Positions 13,902 through 22,680 are shown, counted from the first letter of the stretch. The stretch: 24,397 nucleotides of DNA from an uncultured Clostridium sp. (GCA_946008205.1 CAMGAZ010000002.1:1-24397); one strand, 5' to 3'. The notes: a model not told the origin generated them from the sequence alone. Program-made: numbers and translations.

Positions 13902-16900
13902 TTATAACACAAATTTCTTTATTAGAACTACACCTGAAGTAAGTATTGCTAATACGGCCATTGTTATTGTTGTATATACTGCTACTTGACCTGTTTGTAC
14001 TGATAGTAATACTGGTGCATCGTCAATATCATCTTCTCCATGTTTGTTATTATTTGGAGTAGAATCTATATCTGGACTATCAAAATCGTTGTCGTCTTTG
14101 CTTATTTCTGCCCAGTTATCCATTACTCCAAAGTTTTCACTATCATTTATCCATGTTAGTATTACTTCTACTTCGGTTGTGTCTCCTGGTTGTAATAATA
14201 TATCTTTTGTCTGATCTGTTACTATTGTGTTTTCATCTATTTGTGTCCATAATGGGTTGTCTTCTGCTACAAATTTTAATCCTTGTGGTATATAGTCTTT
14301 TACTTCTTTTGCATATCCAGCTATATTTCCTTCATTTTTTACTCTTATTTTATATCTGAATTTTACTGTTACTTTATTTATTTTACTTTTCTTTAAGTCT
14401 ACTTTTACTACATCCTCTGGATCATCTTCTGCTGTATGTCCTGTTTCAATTATTCTGTCTTCTCCATTTTCGGTCACTATTGCTTGTGTAACCCATTTTC
14501 TTAATGATAAGTCAAAATATTGTACTTTAACTTTTTCAATATCTTGGTCATCTTCTCCTTCATTCCATTCATCAGGAGTAGAATCTTGATCATCTACATC
14601 ATTTCCATCTTTATCTGAGTCTTCAGATATTTGAGCTTTGTTTATTACTATTCTATCTGATGTATTTGGTTCTGTTACTTCAAAAGCTACTTTTACATCT
14701 TTGTATGATAGTTCTTGTGTCTCTGTATTAAATGCTTTGATTAAATTAGCTCCTGCTGTCTTTTCTTGTTCTTTTGATAGATAATCTGTTACAATTGATA
14801 CTGCTTCATCTTCATTGTCTGTTTCTCTTCCGTCTTTATCAATCATTACCCATCTATATTCTTTATTTGTATCATGCTCTTTTAAGAATTTCAATCCCTC
14901 TGGAATGTCATCTTTTACTTTTTGTGCATATCCATCCATTTCCCCTTCATTGTATACTCTGATTGTATATGTTACCACATTTCCATTTGATACTAATACT
15001 GGGTCTTTTGGATGTGTGTATGTTGCTGTTGTCGATGTTCCATCTACTAGTCCACTTACATCGACTTGTGGGGCTCTACTTGTTATTGCCGTATTATTTA
15101 CTGCAGTAATGAATTTTCTTAATGATAAATCAAATTTTACTATTGCTACTTTTTCAAAGTCATCATCATCTTGTTGTCCTGGTACATATTCTTTTTCAAT
15201 TTCACTATCTTTGTATCCTGGTAAATCTTCTGGAATTTGTACGTTATTTTCTTGTGAATCTCTATCTGTTACTGTGTTTCCATTACCATCTGTAAAATCA
15301 GATACATCTGCTATGTTTGTTATTTTTGTTGGCATTGGTTTTGTTGATACTACTTTACATGCCACTTTTACTTCTTTGTATGATAATGTTGTTCCATCAA
15401 ATGCAGCTATTTTATTCGTTCCGGCTGATGTTTCTTTTGCCTTTGACAAGTAATCTGTTCTTATTATCTTTGAATTTTCACTATCTAATACCCAACCATA
15501 TTTTTTATTTGTATCATTATCTGATATAAATTCTAATTGGTCTGGTAAATGATCTGTTATCATTTCAGCATATCCATCGATTTGACCTTCATTATATACT
15601 CTTATTGTATATTCTACTACTGATCCAACAGATACTTTTACTGGTTCTTTTGAGTGATTGTATATTGCTGTTGTTCCAGTTCCATTTTTTAATGGTGTTA
15701 TATCAACTTGTGGAATTCTACTTTTAATTTCTGTATCATTTACCTTTGTAATAAATTTTCTTAATGCTAAGTCGAATTCTTTTAATATTAATTTTTCAAA
15801 ATCATCGTCATCTTGTTGTCCTGGTACATATTCTTTGCCTATTTCGCTGTCTTTATATCCTGGTAAATCACTTGGCATTTGTACATTGTCTTCTTGTGAA
15901 TCTCTATCTGTTACAGTATTTCCATTACCATCTGTGAATTTACTTATATCTGCTATGTTTGTTATCTTTGTTGGCATTGGGTCTGTTGATACTACTTTAC
16001 ATACTACTTTTACTTCTTTGTAATCTAATGTCGTTCCATTAAATGCAGCTATTTTATTTGCTCCGGCTGATGTTTCTTTCGCCTTTGATAAGTAATCTGT
16101 TCTTATTATTTTTGAATTTCCACTGTCTACTGTCCAACCATATTCTTGGTTTGTAGCATTATCTGCTATAAATTCTAATTGTTCTGGTAAGTGATCTGCT
16201 ATTTCTTCTGCATAGCCATCAACTTCAGCCTCATTGTAAACTCTTATCGTATATTCTACAATATCTCCTATTTCTATTGATACTGGTGTTTTAGGATGTT
16301 TGTATGTTGCTGTTGTTGCTGTCCCAGCTACTAATTTGCTTACATCTACTGTTGGTTTTCTATTTGTTATGTCTTCATCATTTACTTTTGTTATAAATTT
16401 TCTTAATGCTAAGTCGAATTCTTTGATTTTTAATTTTTCAAAATCATCGTCATCTTGTTGTCCTGGTACATATTCTTTCCCTATTTCATCATCTTTGTAT
16501 CCTGGTAAATCACTTGGTATTTGTACGTTGTTTTCTTGTGAATCTCTATCTGTTACAGTATTTCCATTACCATCTGTGAATTTACTTATATCTGCTATGT
16601 TTGTTATCTTTGTTGGCATTGGGTCTGTTGATACTACTTTACATACTACTTTTACTTCTTTGTAATCTAATGTCGTTCCATTAAATGCAGCTATTTTATT
16701 TGCTCCGGCTGATGTTTCTTTCGCCTTTGATAAGTAATCTGTTCTTATTATTTTTGAATTTCCACTGTCTACTGTCCAACCATATTCTTGGTTTGTTACA
16801 TCGTCTGCTATGAATTCTAGTTGGTCTGGTAAGTGATCTGTTATCTCTTCTGCATAGCCATCAATTTCAGCTTCATTATATACTCTTATTGTATATTCTA

Positions 16901-18911
16901 CTATATCTCCTATAGCTACTGATACTGGTGTTTTAGGATGTTTATATGTTGCCGTAGTTCCATTATTATTTAATGGGCTAACATCTACCCCTGGTACCCT
17001 ATTTGTTATATCTGTGCTGTTTACTTTTGTTATGAATTTTCTTAAACTTAAGTCAAATGATTTTAATGTTAATTTTTCAAAGTCATCATCGTCTTGTTGT
17101 CCTGCTATATATTCTTCCCCTCTATTTATTTCAGCATCTCTATAATTTTCTAAATCTGTACCAATTGGTAAATTTACATTATTTGCTTGTGAATCTCTAT
17201 CTGTTACGGTGTTTCTATTTCCATCTGTAAATTTGGTTATGTCCGCTATATTTGTTATCTTATTTGGCATTGGTTCTGTTGCAACAACTTTGCATTTTAT
17301 CTTAACATCTTTATATGCTAATGTATTTCCATTAAATGCTGCTATCTTATTAGCACCATCTGCAGTTTCGTTTGCTTTTGCCAAAAATTCTGTTTTAACT
17401 GTTTTTAAATCAGAACTACTTGCTATTCTCCATCCATAGTCTATATTCGTTTGGTCATCCACGATGAATTCTAATTGCTCAGGTAAGTGGTCTGTTATTT
17501 CCTCAACATATCCATCGATTTCACCTTCATTGTATACTCTTATTGTATATGTTACTGTATCCCCTATTGCTACTTTTACTGGTGTTTTAGGATGATTATA
17601 TATTGCCGTCGTATCTTCTCCTGATGCAAGCTTACTTACATCTACTGTTGGAATTCTACTAGTTATTGATGTTCCATTTATATCTGTTATAAATTTTCTT
17701 AAGCTTAAGTCAAAAGGTTTTGGAACAACTAATGATACTGTTTCCGAAAAATTATGTGGTGTTTCATCAACGATTACAACTGGTTGCTCTGTACTTGGTG
17801 CATTCTCTACTGACCAATATTCTGCTGTTCTTGATGTATATGATGAATTAATTGTCATTTTTATTCCAGATATATTTGAGCTTGTTGGCATCATCAAATA
17901 AAAATCTGTTCCAACTAGTTCTTTGATTGTCTTAGCTGTTGCTACTATATTGCCACTTGTATCTTTCACTCCTAGTGTTGGTGTGATTGTGTTTCCTTCT
18001 ATGTCTGTATAGCTTGCAGTTATTTCATAATCAACATCTAGTATTTTATTGATTTTATATGGGCCAGCTACATAGTTATTTCCTATCTTTTGCATTGTAG
18101 CATTATCTTTTACAACCTCTATTGGAGTTGTTGTATTATTTGGGCTTACATAATTACTATTTGCCTGAGCATTTGTTATGTAGTATTGGAATAATGCCTC
18201 AATTGCATCTTCTCTATCCCAGCCATTTGGTTCGTCATCTAGTCCTTCATATTGTGGCAACTGAGATATTGCAACATAATTGTCATCAACATTTTTTATT
18301 GAGTTTACCGTAAGGTTTGTTGTTAAATAATGGTATGTGTCACTAGCATCCGGATTAGTAAAATACCATATTGCTAGTTGTTGTACTACATCTATATCAT
18401 CGTCTGTTACTAACTCATACAAATATTCATCCGTAATTTTGCTTTTTAAGAAAGCCTCTCTATTTGTTGTATTATCTACTCCAACCTTTGGCATTATATA
18501 AATGTTGTCTAGTAACCACATTAAAGAATTATAATTTGTACCTGTTGGTAAAATTGCTTTATAAGTAGAATCTATTGATGATAGGTCTTTTAAGTTAAAT
18601 TTCTGTGAATACCTACTTATTGCTGGTACTCCACCAGTTGCTAAATCTGATGAGCCAAATCCAGGGCCTCCTTGTATACAATTAATTGGTTTATTTAAGT
18701 CTGGTGTTACATCTGATGTGCTATCGTATTCAGCTATTTTCCACACTTTTCCCCCAGATTGTTGATAACCGTATCCAGAGTTACGAAGTGATACAATTCC
18801 TAAATACATTGGTCCAGCACTTGCAGCGTTTGCACTATTTATTGTTCCAAGTGCTATTGCTGTTACAAACATGATAAAAATACTTGATATCAATTTTTTA
18901 AATTTTTTCAT
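13902..18911 (-). CDS. Giant thioester-domain surface adhesin with six tandem modules
   Basis: 1669 residues. A signal peptide (1-29, ending NSANA) is followed by a thioester-type (TQXA-like) domain: Cys78 in NCIQGG and Gln178 in VVQQLAIWYF fit the internal Cys-Gln thioester pair of Gram-positive adhesins, which bind host targets covalently. After a spacer domain come six modules starting near residues 400, 619, 832, 1046, 1260 and 1466, each opening FDL(S/A)LRK(F/W) and, in the first five, ending near ITNIADI with an acidic QQDDDDFEK linker. They resemble DUF11-type repeats; the conserved Lys and Asn could form isopeptide bonds (inference). The C-terminus has SVQTG (1637-1641), a membrane segment and KKFVL, an atypical sortase-like signal. 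The ATG at 18911 is chosen because AAGGATGG precedes it and the promoter (18946-18974) lies inside the longer reading frame. Confidence 0.88.
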   Translation of the reverse strand: MKKFKKLISSIFIMFVTAIALGTINSANAASAGPMYLGIVSLRNSGYGYQQSGGKVWKIAEYDSTSDVTPDLNKPINCIQGGPGFGSSDLATGGVPAISRYSQKFNLKDLSSIDSTYKAILPTGTNYNSLMWLLDNIYIMPKVGVDNTTNREAFLKSKITDEYLYELVTDDDIDVVQQLAIWYFTNPDASDTYHYLTTNLTVNSIKNVDDNYVAISQLPQYEGLDDEPNGWDREDAIEALFQYYITNAQANSNYVSPNNTTTPIEVVKDNATMQKIGNNYVAGPYKINKILDVDYEITASYTDIEGNTITPTLGVKDTSGNIVATAKTIKELVGTDFYLMMPTSSNISGIKMTINSSYTSRTAEYWSVENAPSTEQPVVIVDETPHNFSETVSLVVPKPFDLSLRKFITDINGTSITSRIPTVDVSKLASGEDTTAIYNHPKTPVKVAIGDTVTYTIRVYNEGEIDGYVEEITDHLPEQLEFIVDDQTNIDYGWRIASSSDLKTVKTEFLAKANETADGANKIAAFNGNTLAYKDVKIKCKVVATEPMPNKITNIADITKFTDGNRNTVTDRDSQANNVNLPIGTDLENYRDAEINRGEEYIAGQQDDDDFEKLTLKSFDLSLRKFITKVNSTDITNRVPGVDVSPLNNNGTTATYKHPKTPVSVAIGDIVEYTIRVYNEAEIDGYAEEITDHLPDQLEFIADDVTNQEYGWTVDSGNSKIIRTDYLSKAKETSAGANKIAAFNGTTLDYKEVKVVCKVVSTDPMPTKITNIADISKFTDGNGNTVTDRDSQENNVQIPSDLPGYKDDEIGKEYVPGQQDDDDFEKLKIKEFDLALRKFITKVNDEDITNRKPTVDVSKLVAGTATTATYKHPKTPVSIEIGDIVEYTIRVYNEAEVDGYAEEIADHLPEQLEFIADNATNQEYGWTVDSGNSKIIRTDYLSKAKETSAGANKIAAFNGTTLDYKEVKVVCKVVSTDPMPTKITNIADISKFTDGNGNTVTDRDSQEDNVQMPSDLPGYKDSEIGKEYVPGQQDDDDFEKLILKEFDLALRKFITKVNDTEIKSRIPQVDITPLKNGTGTTAIYNHSKEPVKVSVGSVVEYTIRVYNEGQIDGYAEMITDHLPDQLEFISDNDTNKKYGWVLDSENSKIIRTDYLSKAKETSAGTNKIAAFDGTTLSYKEVKVACKVVSTKPMPTKITNIADVSDFTDGNGNTVTDRDSQENNVQIPEDLPGYKDSEIEKEYVPGQQDDDDFEKVAIVKFDLSLRKFITAVNNTAITSRAPQVDVSGLVDGTSTTATYTHPKDPVLVSNGNVVTYTIRVYNEGEMDGYAQKVKDDIPEGLKFLKEHDTNKEYRWVMIDKDGRETDNEDEAVSIVTDYLSKEQEKTAGANLIKAFNTETQELSYKDVKVAFEVTEPNTSDRIVINKAQISEDSDKDGNDVDDQDSTPDEWNEGEDDQDIEKVKVQYFDLSLRKWVTQAIVTENGEDRIIETGHTAEDDPEDVVKVDLKKSKINKVTVKFRYKIRVKNEGNIAGYAKEVKDYIPQGLKFVAEDNPLWTQIDENTIVTDQTKDILLQPGDTTEVEVILTWINDSENFGVMDNWAEISKDDNDFDSPDIDSTPNNNKHGEDDIDDAPVLLSVQTGQVAVYTTITMAVLAILTSGVVLIKKFVL
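15891..16154 (-). repeat. 264-bp direct repeat, copy 1 (in module 3/4 boundary region)
   Basis: Base-for-base identical to 16533-16796, 642 bp away, by my reading. It covers the second half of the third surface module. The flanks diverge, which points to recent duplication or gene conversion between modules. Confidence 0.88.
16533..16796 (-). repeat. 264-bp direct repeat, copy 2 (in module 2/3 boundary region)
   Basis: Identical partner of 15891-16154, covering the second half of the second module. The in-frame offset of 642 bp equals 214 codons, one module length, so recombination between copies would delete or add exactly one module without a frameshift. Confidence 0.88.
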
Positions 18912-18945
18912 CTTTTCCATCCTTCTATTTACTATAGTTATAAGT

Positions 18946-18974
18946 ATTTTAATAAGATATTTAAAATAAGTCAA
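18946..18974 (-). promoter_or_regulatory. Promoter of the thioester surface protein
   Basis: Minus-strand -35 TTGACT (18969-18974), 17-bp spacer, -10 TAAAAT (18946-18951). The leader would be about 28 nt. Confidence 0.75.
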
Positions 18975-19219
18975 TAGCTTTTTTTCTACATTTATAATGT
19001 CGTAAAAAAAATGTTACATTTTCGTTTCAGCATTTTGCTACGGAAATAAGCTAATTCGGCTACTTTTTACCTTTCAAACACCTTACATTTCAATTATATT
19101 ACATTTTCACTGCAAAATCAACACATTATGTTAATAAAGTCTCAATTTTTCCCTGCTTTTTACTGTATCCGTAATATGTTACAATTTTTTATTTTTGAAA
19201 AAAACTTTCTTATTATTTA
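18975..19219. other. Divergent intergenic region, AT-rich, no gene seen
   Basis: About 245 bp between the two divergent promoters. I see no ORF, tRNA or riboswitch that I recognise. It holds three direct copies of TTACATTTTC or near (19014-19023, 19083-19091, 19099-19108), which could be operator half-sites. It also holds the 12-mer TTGCTACGGAAA (19035-19046), which recurs just after tilS at 5661-5672. Confidence 0.4.
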
Positions 19220-19248
19220 TTGATTTTTATAGTATATTAATATACAAT
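19220..19248 (+). promoter_or_regulatory. Promoter of the PASTA penicillin-binding protein
   Basis: -35 TTGATT (19220-19225), 17-bp spacer, -10 TACAAT (19243-19248), about 30 bp before the ATG. Confidence 0.68.
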
Positions 19249-19278
19249 ATTTTTATCTAAAGAAAAGTTGGTGAAATT

Positions 19279-21501
19279 ATGAACTATAAGAAACAAAAAG
19301 AAGTAAAAATAGATAACAAAAGTACCCATCTAAAATGGTTTGCTGTTATATTTTTAATATTAATTTTGGCATTAATATTCAGAATTTTCTGGTTGCAATT
19401 CATAGATGGAAGCACTCTAAAAGAACAAGCATATAAGCAAATTACTGCAAATAGGGTAATAAGTCCTAAAAGAGGTACAATTTATGATTCAACAGGTAAA
19501 GCTCTAGCAGTAAGTTCTGAAGTTGACACTATAAGCATCAATCCTTCACTTATCAGCGTAAAGAACGATACTGAAAAAACTAATGCTCTAAAAGAGAAAG
19601 TTGCAAAAGCTTTGTCAGATATATTTGATTTAAATTATGACGAAGTTTTAGTTAAAGTAACTAGTACCAATTCAGTTGAAACAATAGTAAAAAAAGTAGA
19701 TTCAGATAAGGTTGCAGAGTTAGAGCAATGGATGAAAGATAATAAATGCTATTCTGGTATAAACATAGATTCTGATACCAAAAGATCTTATCCTTATAAT
19801 AATTTAGTATCAAATTTAATTGGTTTTTGTGGTAGTGATAACAATGGACTTGCTGGCCTAGAATATTATTGGGATGATACTTTAACCGGTACCCCTGGAA
19901 GAGTAACAACTTCAATAGATGCGACGCAAGAATCAATTCCTGATAATGATGAAAAATATATAGCTCCTGAAAATGGAAGTAATATAACTTTATCTATCGA
20001 TGCTAATATTCAAATAATTGTAGAAAAATATTTAAAGCAAGCAGTAGAGGAAAATAATTGTAAAAATGGTGGCTCTATGGTTCTTATGGACCCATCCACT
20101 GGAGATATTTTAGCAATGGCTACTTATCCAGATTACAATTTAAATACTCCTTTTGAGCCAAATGAAACTTTGCAAAAAACATGGGATACCTTATCCAGCG
20201 AAGAAAAAAATAATAGCTTGTATAAAATGTACAGCAATAAAGTAGTTAACGAAACATACGAACCAGGTTCTGTATTTAAAACAATCATGGCATCTATAGG
20301 GCTTGAAGAAAATGTTGCTGAAACAGATACAGCTGGAGACTTTTATTGTGGCGGTTATGAACATGTTGGTGATAGAAATATACACTGTACTAATACCGAA
20401 GGACATGGAAGTGAAACATTAAGAAACGCATTAGAAAATTCTTGTAACCCAGCGTTAATTCAATTAGGAAGACGTATTGGAGCCAATACATTATATAAAT
20501 ACTTTAAAGCATTCGGTTTCTTTGACAAAACAGGTATTGCCACAGCGGGCGAATCATCAAGTCAATTTCATACTCTAGATAATGTCGGTCCTACCGAATT
20601 AGCGACAATGTCTTTTGGTCAAAGATTTACCATTACTCCATTACAGATGATTACAGCAGCTTGTGCCATAGCAAATAATGGTAAATTAGTAAAGCCAAGA
20701 ATTGTTACAAAAATAGAAAATCCAGATACTGGTGCAATAACCAATATAGACGTTGAAGAAGTGAGACAAGTCATATCTTCTGAGACAGCATCTAAAGTTC
20801 GTGATATGATGCAATCTGTTGTAACAGATGGTGGAGGTCAATCTGGTGCTGTTAAAGGATATGCTATTGGTGGAAAAACCGGAACTTCAGAGCCTAATCC
20901 AAGTCACCCTGAAGATGGTTATGTCGCATCTTTCTTAGCTATTGCTCCTGTTGAAAATACAAAAGTCGTTGCACTGTTATCTTTGTATGGTCCTCAAGGA
21001 AGCAACCATTATGGAGGAAAAATAGCAGCTCCTGTTGTATCACAAGTGTTAAGTGAAGTTTTGCCTTATTTAGGTATTCCTTCAAATGATTCATCACAAT
21101 CAATAGCAAACTCTTCTTTAATAACTGTACCCGACCTAAAAAACAAAACTGTATCTGAAGCAAAAAATCTACTTAAAGATTTGGGACTAACAACTTTAAC
21201 ATCAGCAAACGACGACGAAATAATCACATCTCAAACACCAAAAGCAGGCGTGTCACTCAACGAAAACGGTATTGTTAGATTATACACAGAAAACAACAAT
21301 TCATCAGTTTCTGCAACAGTTCCAGATTTAAAAGGAAAAAGCTTAAGCAGTGCAAAAGCAAGCTTAAAAGCTAAAAATTTGAACATTCAAATAACTGGTT
21401 CTGGAATTGTAGTTTCACAAGACCCTCCAGTAGGCTCATCTGCCGAAGAAGGTAGCGTGGTTAAGGTAACGCTTCAGGAAGTAACAAGTGATTTACACTA
21501 A
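19279..21501 (+). CDS. Class B penicillin-binding protein with two PASTA domains (SpoVD/PBP2-like)
   Basis: 740 residues. A peptidoglycan DD-transpeptidase facing the outside: short cytoplasmic N-terminus, one membrane segment (about 19-41), a dimerisation domain with RGTIYDSTGKALA, and a transpeptidase domain with the three active-site motifs SVFK (nucleophile Ser331, Lys334), SCN (388-390) and KTG (533-535). Two C-terminal PASTA domains follow (about 614-675 and 680-737, each opening VPDLK). SpoVD usually has one PASTA domain; the pair is closer to PBP2x-type proteins, so I leave the symbol blank. The ATG at 19279 has only a weak ribosome binding site (GGTG). The gene stands alone, not in a dcw cluster with murE or mraY, so sporulation or growth phase cannot be assigned. 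It is divergent from the surface adhesin gene. Confidence 0.95.
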   Translation: MNYKKQKEVKIDNKSTHLKWFAVIFLILILALIFRIFWLQFIDGSTLKEQAYKQITANRVISPKRGTIYDSTGKALAVSSEVDTISINPSLISVKNDTEKTNALKEKVAKALSDIFDLNYDEVLVKVTSTNSVETIVKKVDSDKVAELEQWMKDNKCYSGINIDSDTKRSYPYNNLVSNLIGFCGSDNNGLAGLEYYWDDTLTGTPGRVTTSIDATQESIPDNDEKYIAPENGSNITLSIDANIQIIVEKYLKQAVEENNCKNGGSMVLMDPSTGDILAMATYPDYNLNTPFEPNETLQKTWDTLSSEEKNNSLYKMYSNKVVNETYEPGSVFKTIMASIGLEENVAETDTAGDFYCGGYEHVGDRNIHCTNTEGHGSETLRNALENSCNPALIQLGRRIGANTLYKYFKAFGFFDKTGIATAGESSSQFHTLDNVGPTELATMSFGQRFTITPLQMITAACAIANNGKLVKPRIVTKIENPDTGAITNIDVEEVRQVISSETASKVRDMMQSVVTDGGGQSGAVKGYAIGGKTGTSEPNPSHPEDGYVASFLAIAPVENTKVVALLSLYGPQGSNHYGGKIAAPVVSQVLSEVLPYLGIPSNDSSQSIANSSLITVPDLKNKTVSEAKNLLKDLGLTTLTSANDDEIITSQTPKAGVSLNENGIVRLYTENNNSSVSATVPDLKGKSLSSAKASLKAKNLNIQITGSGIVVSQDPPVGSSAEEGSVVKVTLQEVTSDLH

Positions 21502-21507
21502 AAAATA

Positions 21508-21545
21508 AATAAGTCCAGGAGACGCAGGGCCTCCTAGGACTTATT
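21508..21545 (-). terminator. Terminator between the convergent PBP and DGR-type gene
   Basis: AATAAGTCC pairs with GGACTTATT, then AGGAG with CTCCT, with one bulged A and a 9-nt loop. On the minus strand it is followed by TATTTTT, so it works best for the minus-strand gene, whose stop codon (21541-21543) lies in the stem. It may also block PBP read-through. Confidence 0.82.
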
Positions 21546-22680
21546 GTGGTTCATCTGTTTCTGACGAGTCAGAATCTGTTGGTGCCGTTATTTTTGTTAT
21601 TTGTCCATATTTGACATCAGATTTTAGAGTAACTACGGGACGAACGCCACAGTAGACACCGCCATAGCCCTCACCGCCACCTGAACCGAAGAGGTTGTAG
21701 TAGCCCGAGTAAGCCTTGCCGTTGCGGACATTGCCAGGGCCAAAGCTGCAATAGTCTGAGAGAACATCGACAGCACTCGAAGCAAGCCAATAATAATTTG
21801 TGTCTGTATTTGCAAATAATACATCATATAATGCTGACGAACTTGAAATTGCTTCTGAACCAATATAGTAATATGCATCACTTGTTTTTGAGAAATTACT
21901 TGTTGTTCTATTTAAGTAATCTTGTGGGCTTGCATATTGGTCTGTGTATGATTTTGTTGTTCCTATATTGCCCCATTGGTCTATATTTGTTTGTGTCTCA
22001 TCACTAGCTTTATATACTTTGCTGTTTGCAACATCTACTGTTACTTCACATAGTCTGTTTATATCATCTATAGTCAAGCTCTTTACAGAATCTGCATAAT
22101 TATTTTTATATATTCCACATATATTATCTAATTCATCTTTAAAATTTACCATTCCTGTTGCACCTTTTAAATAATAATCTGGATCGTAGTCAGCATCTGC
22201 AGTTTCTCCTTGTTCTTTCTTTAGAGGCTCTGCTGATGTTAATAATAGGTGGTTACCATCTGCGCTTAGTCCTAGCACTCTCCAATTAACGGTTGTTCCA
22301 TTGTTATTTACTGAATACGTTTGGTCGCCAAATCCATTTGCACTTTCTAAGCTTGGATATTGCCCGCTTGCTGGATTTTGGTAATTTACATAGTTTCCTA
22401 CTTGTAATATTCCTTCATTAAAAGCTTCTACTAATGTCATATCTCCTGCTCCACCTGAACCATTTATATACGATTCCATTTCATCATATAAACTATTTAG
22501 TCCTAGCATATCATTTTCTGCTGCCTGATCTGTTTGTTTTTTTGCATCTGCTGCTTTATTTATTATTCCATTGTTTCCGATTATCAGGTTAATGCTCACT
22601 CCTGCAAGGATTAGAAGTACTACTATGGTTACTACTAGAGCTATTAAAGTAATTCCTTTTGTTTCTTTTATTCCTTTCAC
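21541..22680 (-). CDS. Prepilin-like protein with DGR-type variable C-terminal domain
   Basis: 379 residues. N-terminus MKGIKETKG followed by ITLIALVVTIVVLLILAGVS is a class III prepilin-like signal (cleavage expected after Gly9), but position +5 is Ala14 rather than Glu, as in a common clostridial subfamily. A middle region of about 270 residues follows. Residues about 298-350 (from YYWLASS to GVRPVVTLKSD) have the C-type-lectin-like layout of diversity-generating retroelement targets. The coding strand there is GC-rich and poor in A, with most codons ending in C or T. A 28-residue tail rich in S, T, D and E follows. The start is GTG at 22680, with GGAGG 11 nt upstream; no ATG is available. 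It has its own promoter at 22744-22772. No reverse transcriptase, avd or template repeat is in the window, so any mutagenesis must act from elsewhere. Confidence 0.85.
   Translation of the reverse strand: MKGIKETKGITLIALVVTIVVLLILAGVSINLIIGNNGIINKAADAKKQTDQAAENDMLGLNSLYDEMESYINGSGGAGDMTLVEAFNEGILQVGNYVNYQNPASGQYPSLESANGFGDQTYSVNNNGTTVNWRVLGLSADGNHLLLTSAEPLKKEQGETADADYDPDYYLKGATGMVNFKDELDNICGIYKNNYADSVKSLTIDDINRLCEVTVDVANSKVYKASDETQTNIDQWGNIGTTKSYTDQYASPQDYLNRTTSNFSKTSDAYYYIGSEAISSSSALYDVLFANTDTNYYWLASSAVDVLSDYCSFGPGNVRNGKAYSGYYNLFGSGGGEGYGGVYCGVRPVVTLKSDVKYGQITKITAPTDSDSSETDEPQ
21631..21795 (-). other. Putative DGR variable region (VR)
   Basis: Encodes from YYWLASS (Trp298) to GVRPVV (Arg347). 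By my count 80 of 140 bases at 21641-21780 are G or C (57%, against about 30% around it) and A is only 15% of the coding strand. Loss of A on the coding strand and NNC/NNT codons are what adenine-specific mutagenesis of AAC/AAT codons would leave. The end motif GGCGTTCGTCCCGTAG is a likely fixed homing end. Confidence 0.75.

Noticed and set aside
14815..15453. 212-codon plus-strand open frame, and similar frames at 15658-16023 and 16300-16665
   Set aside because: They are antisense to the tandem modules of the adhesin and recur with the repeats; no ribosome binding sites, and the encoded protein is better on the minus strand.
13902..17720. Possible CRISPR-like array
   Set aside because: The repeats are about 640 bp, in frame and protein-coding, not short repeats with unique spacers.
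18912..18974. Longer N-terminus for the adhesin (21 extra residues)
   Set aside because: The added codons overlap the -10 and -35 elements and would put residues before a standard signal peptide.
18975..19219. Cyclic-di-GMP or other riboswitch upstream of the adhesin or PBP
   Set aside because: No conserved core of a known class could be recognised, and the promoter placements leave leaders of only about 25-30 nt.
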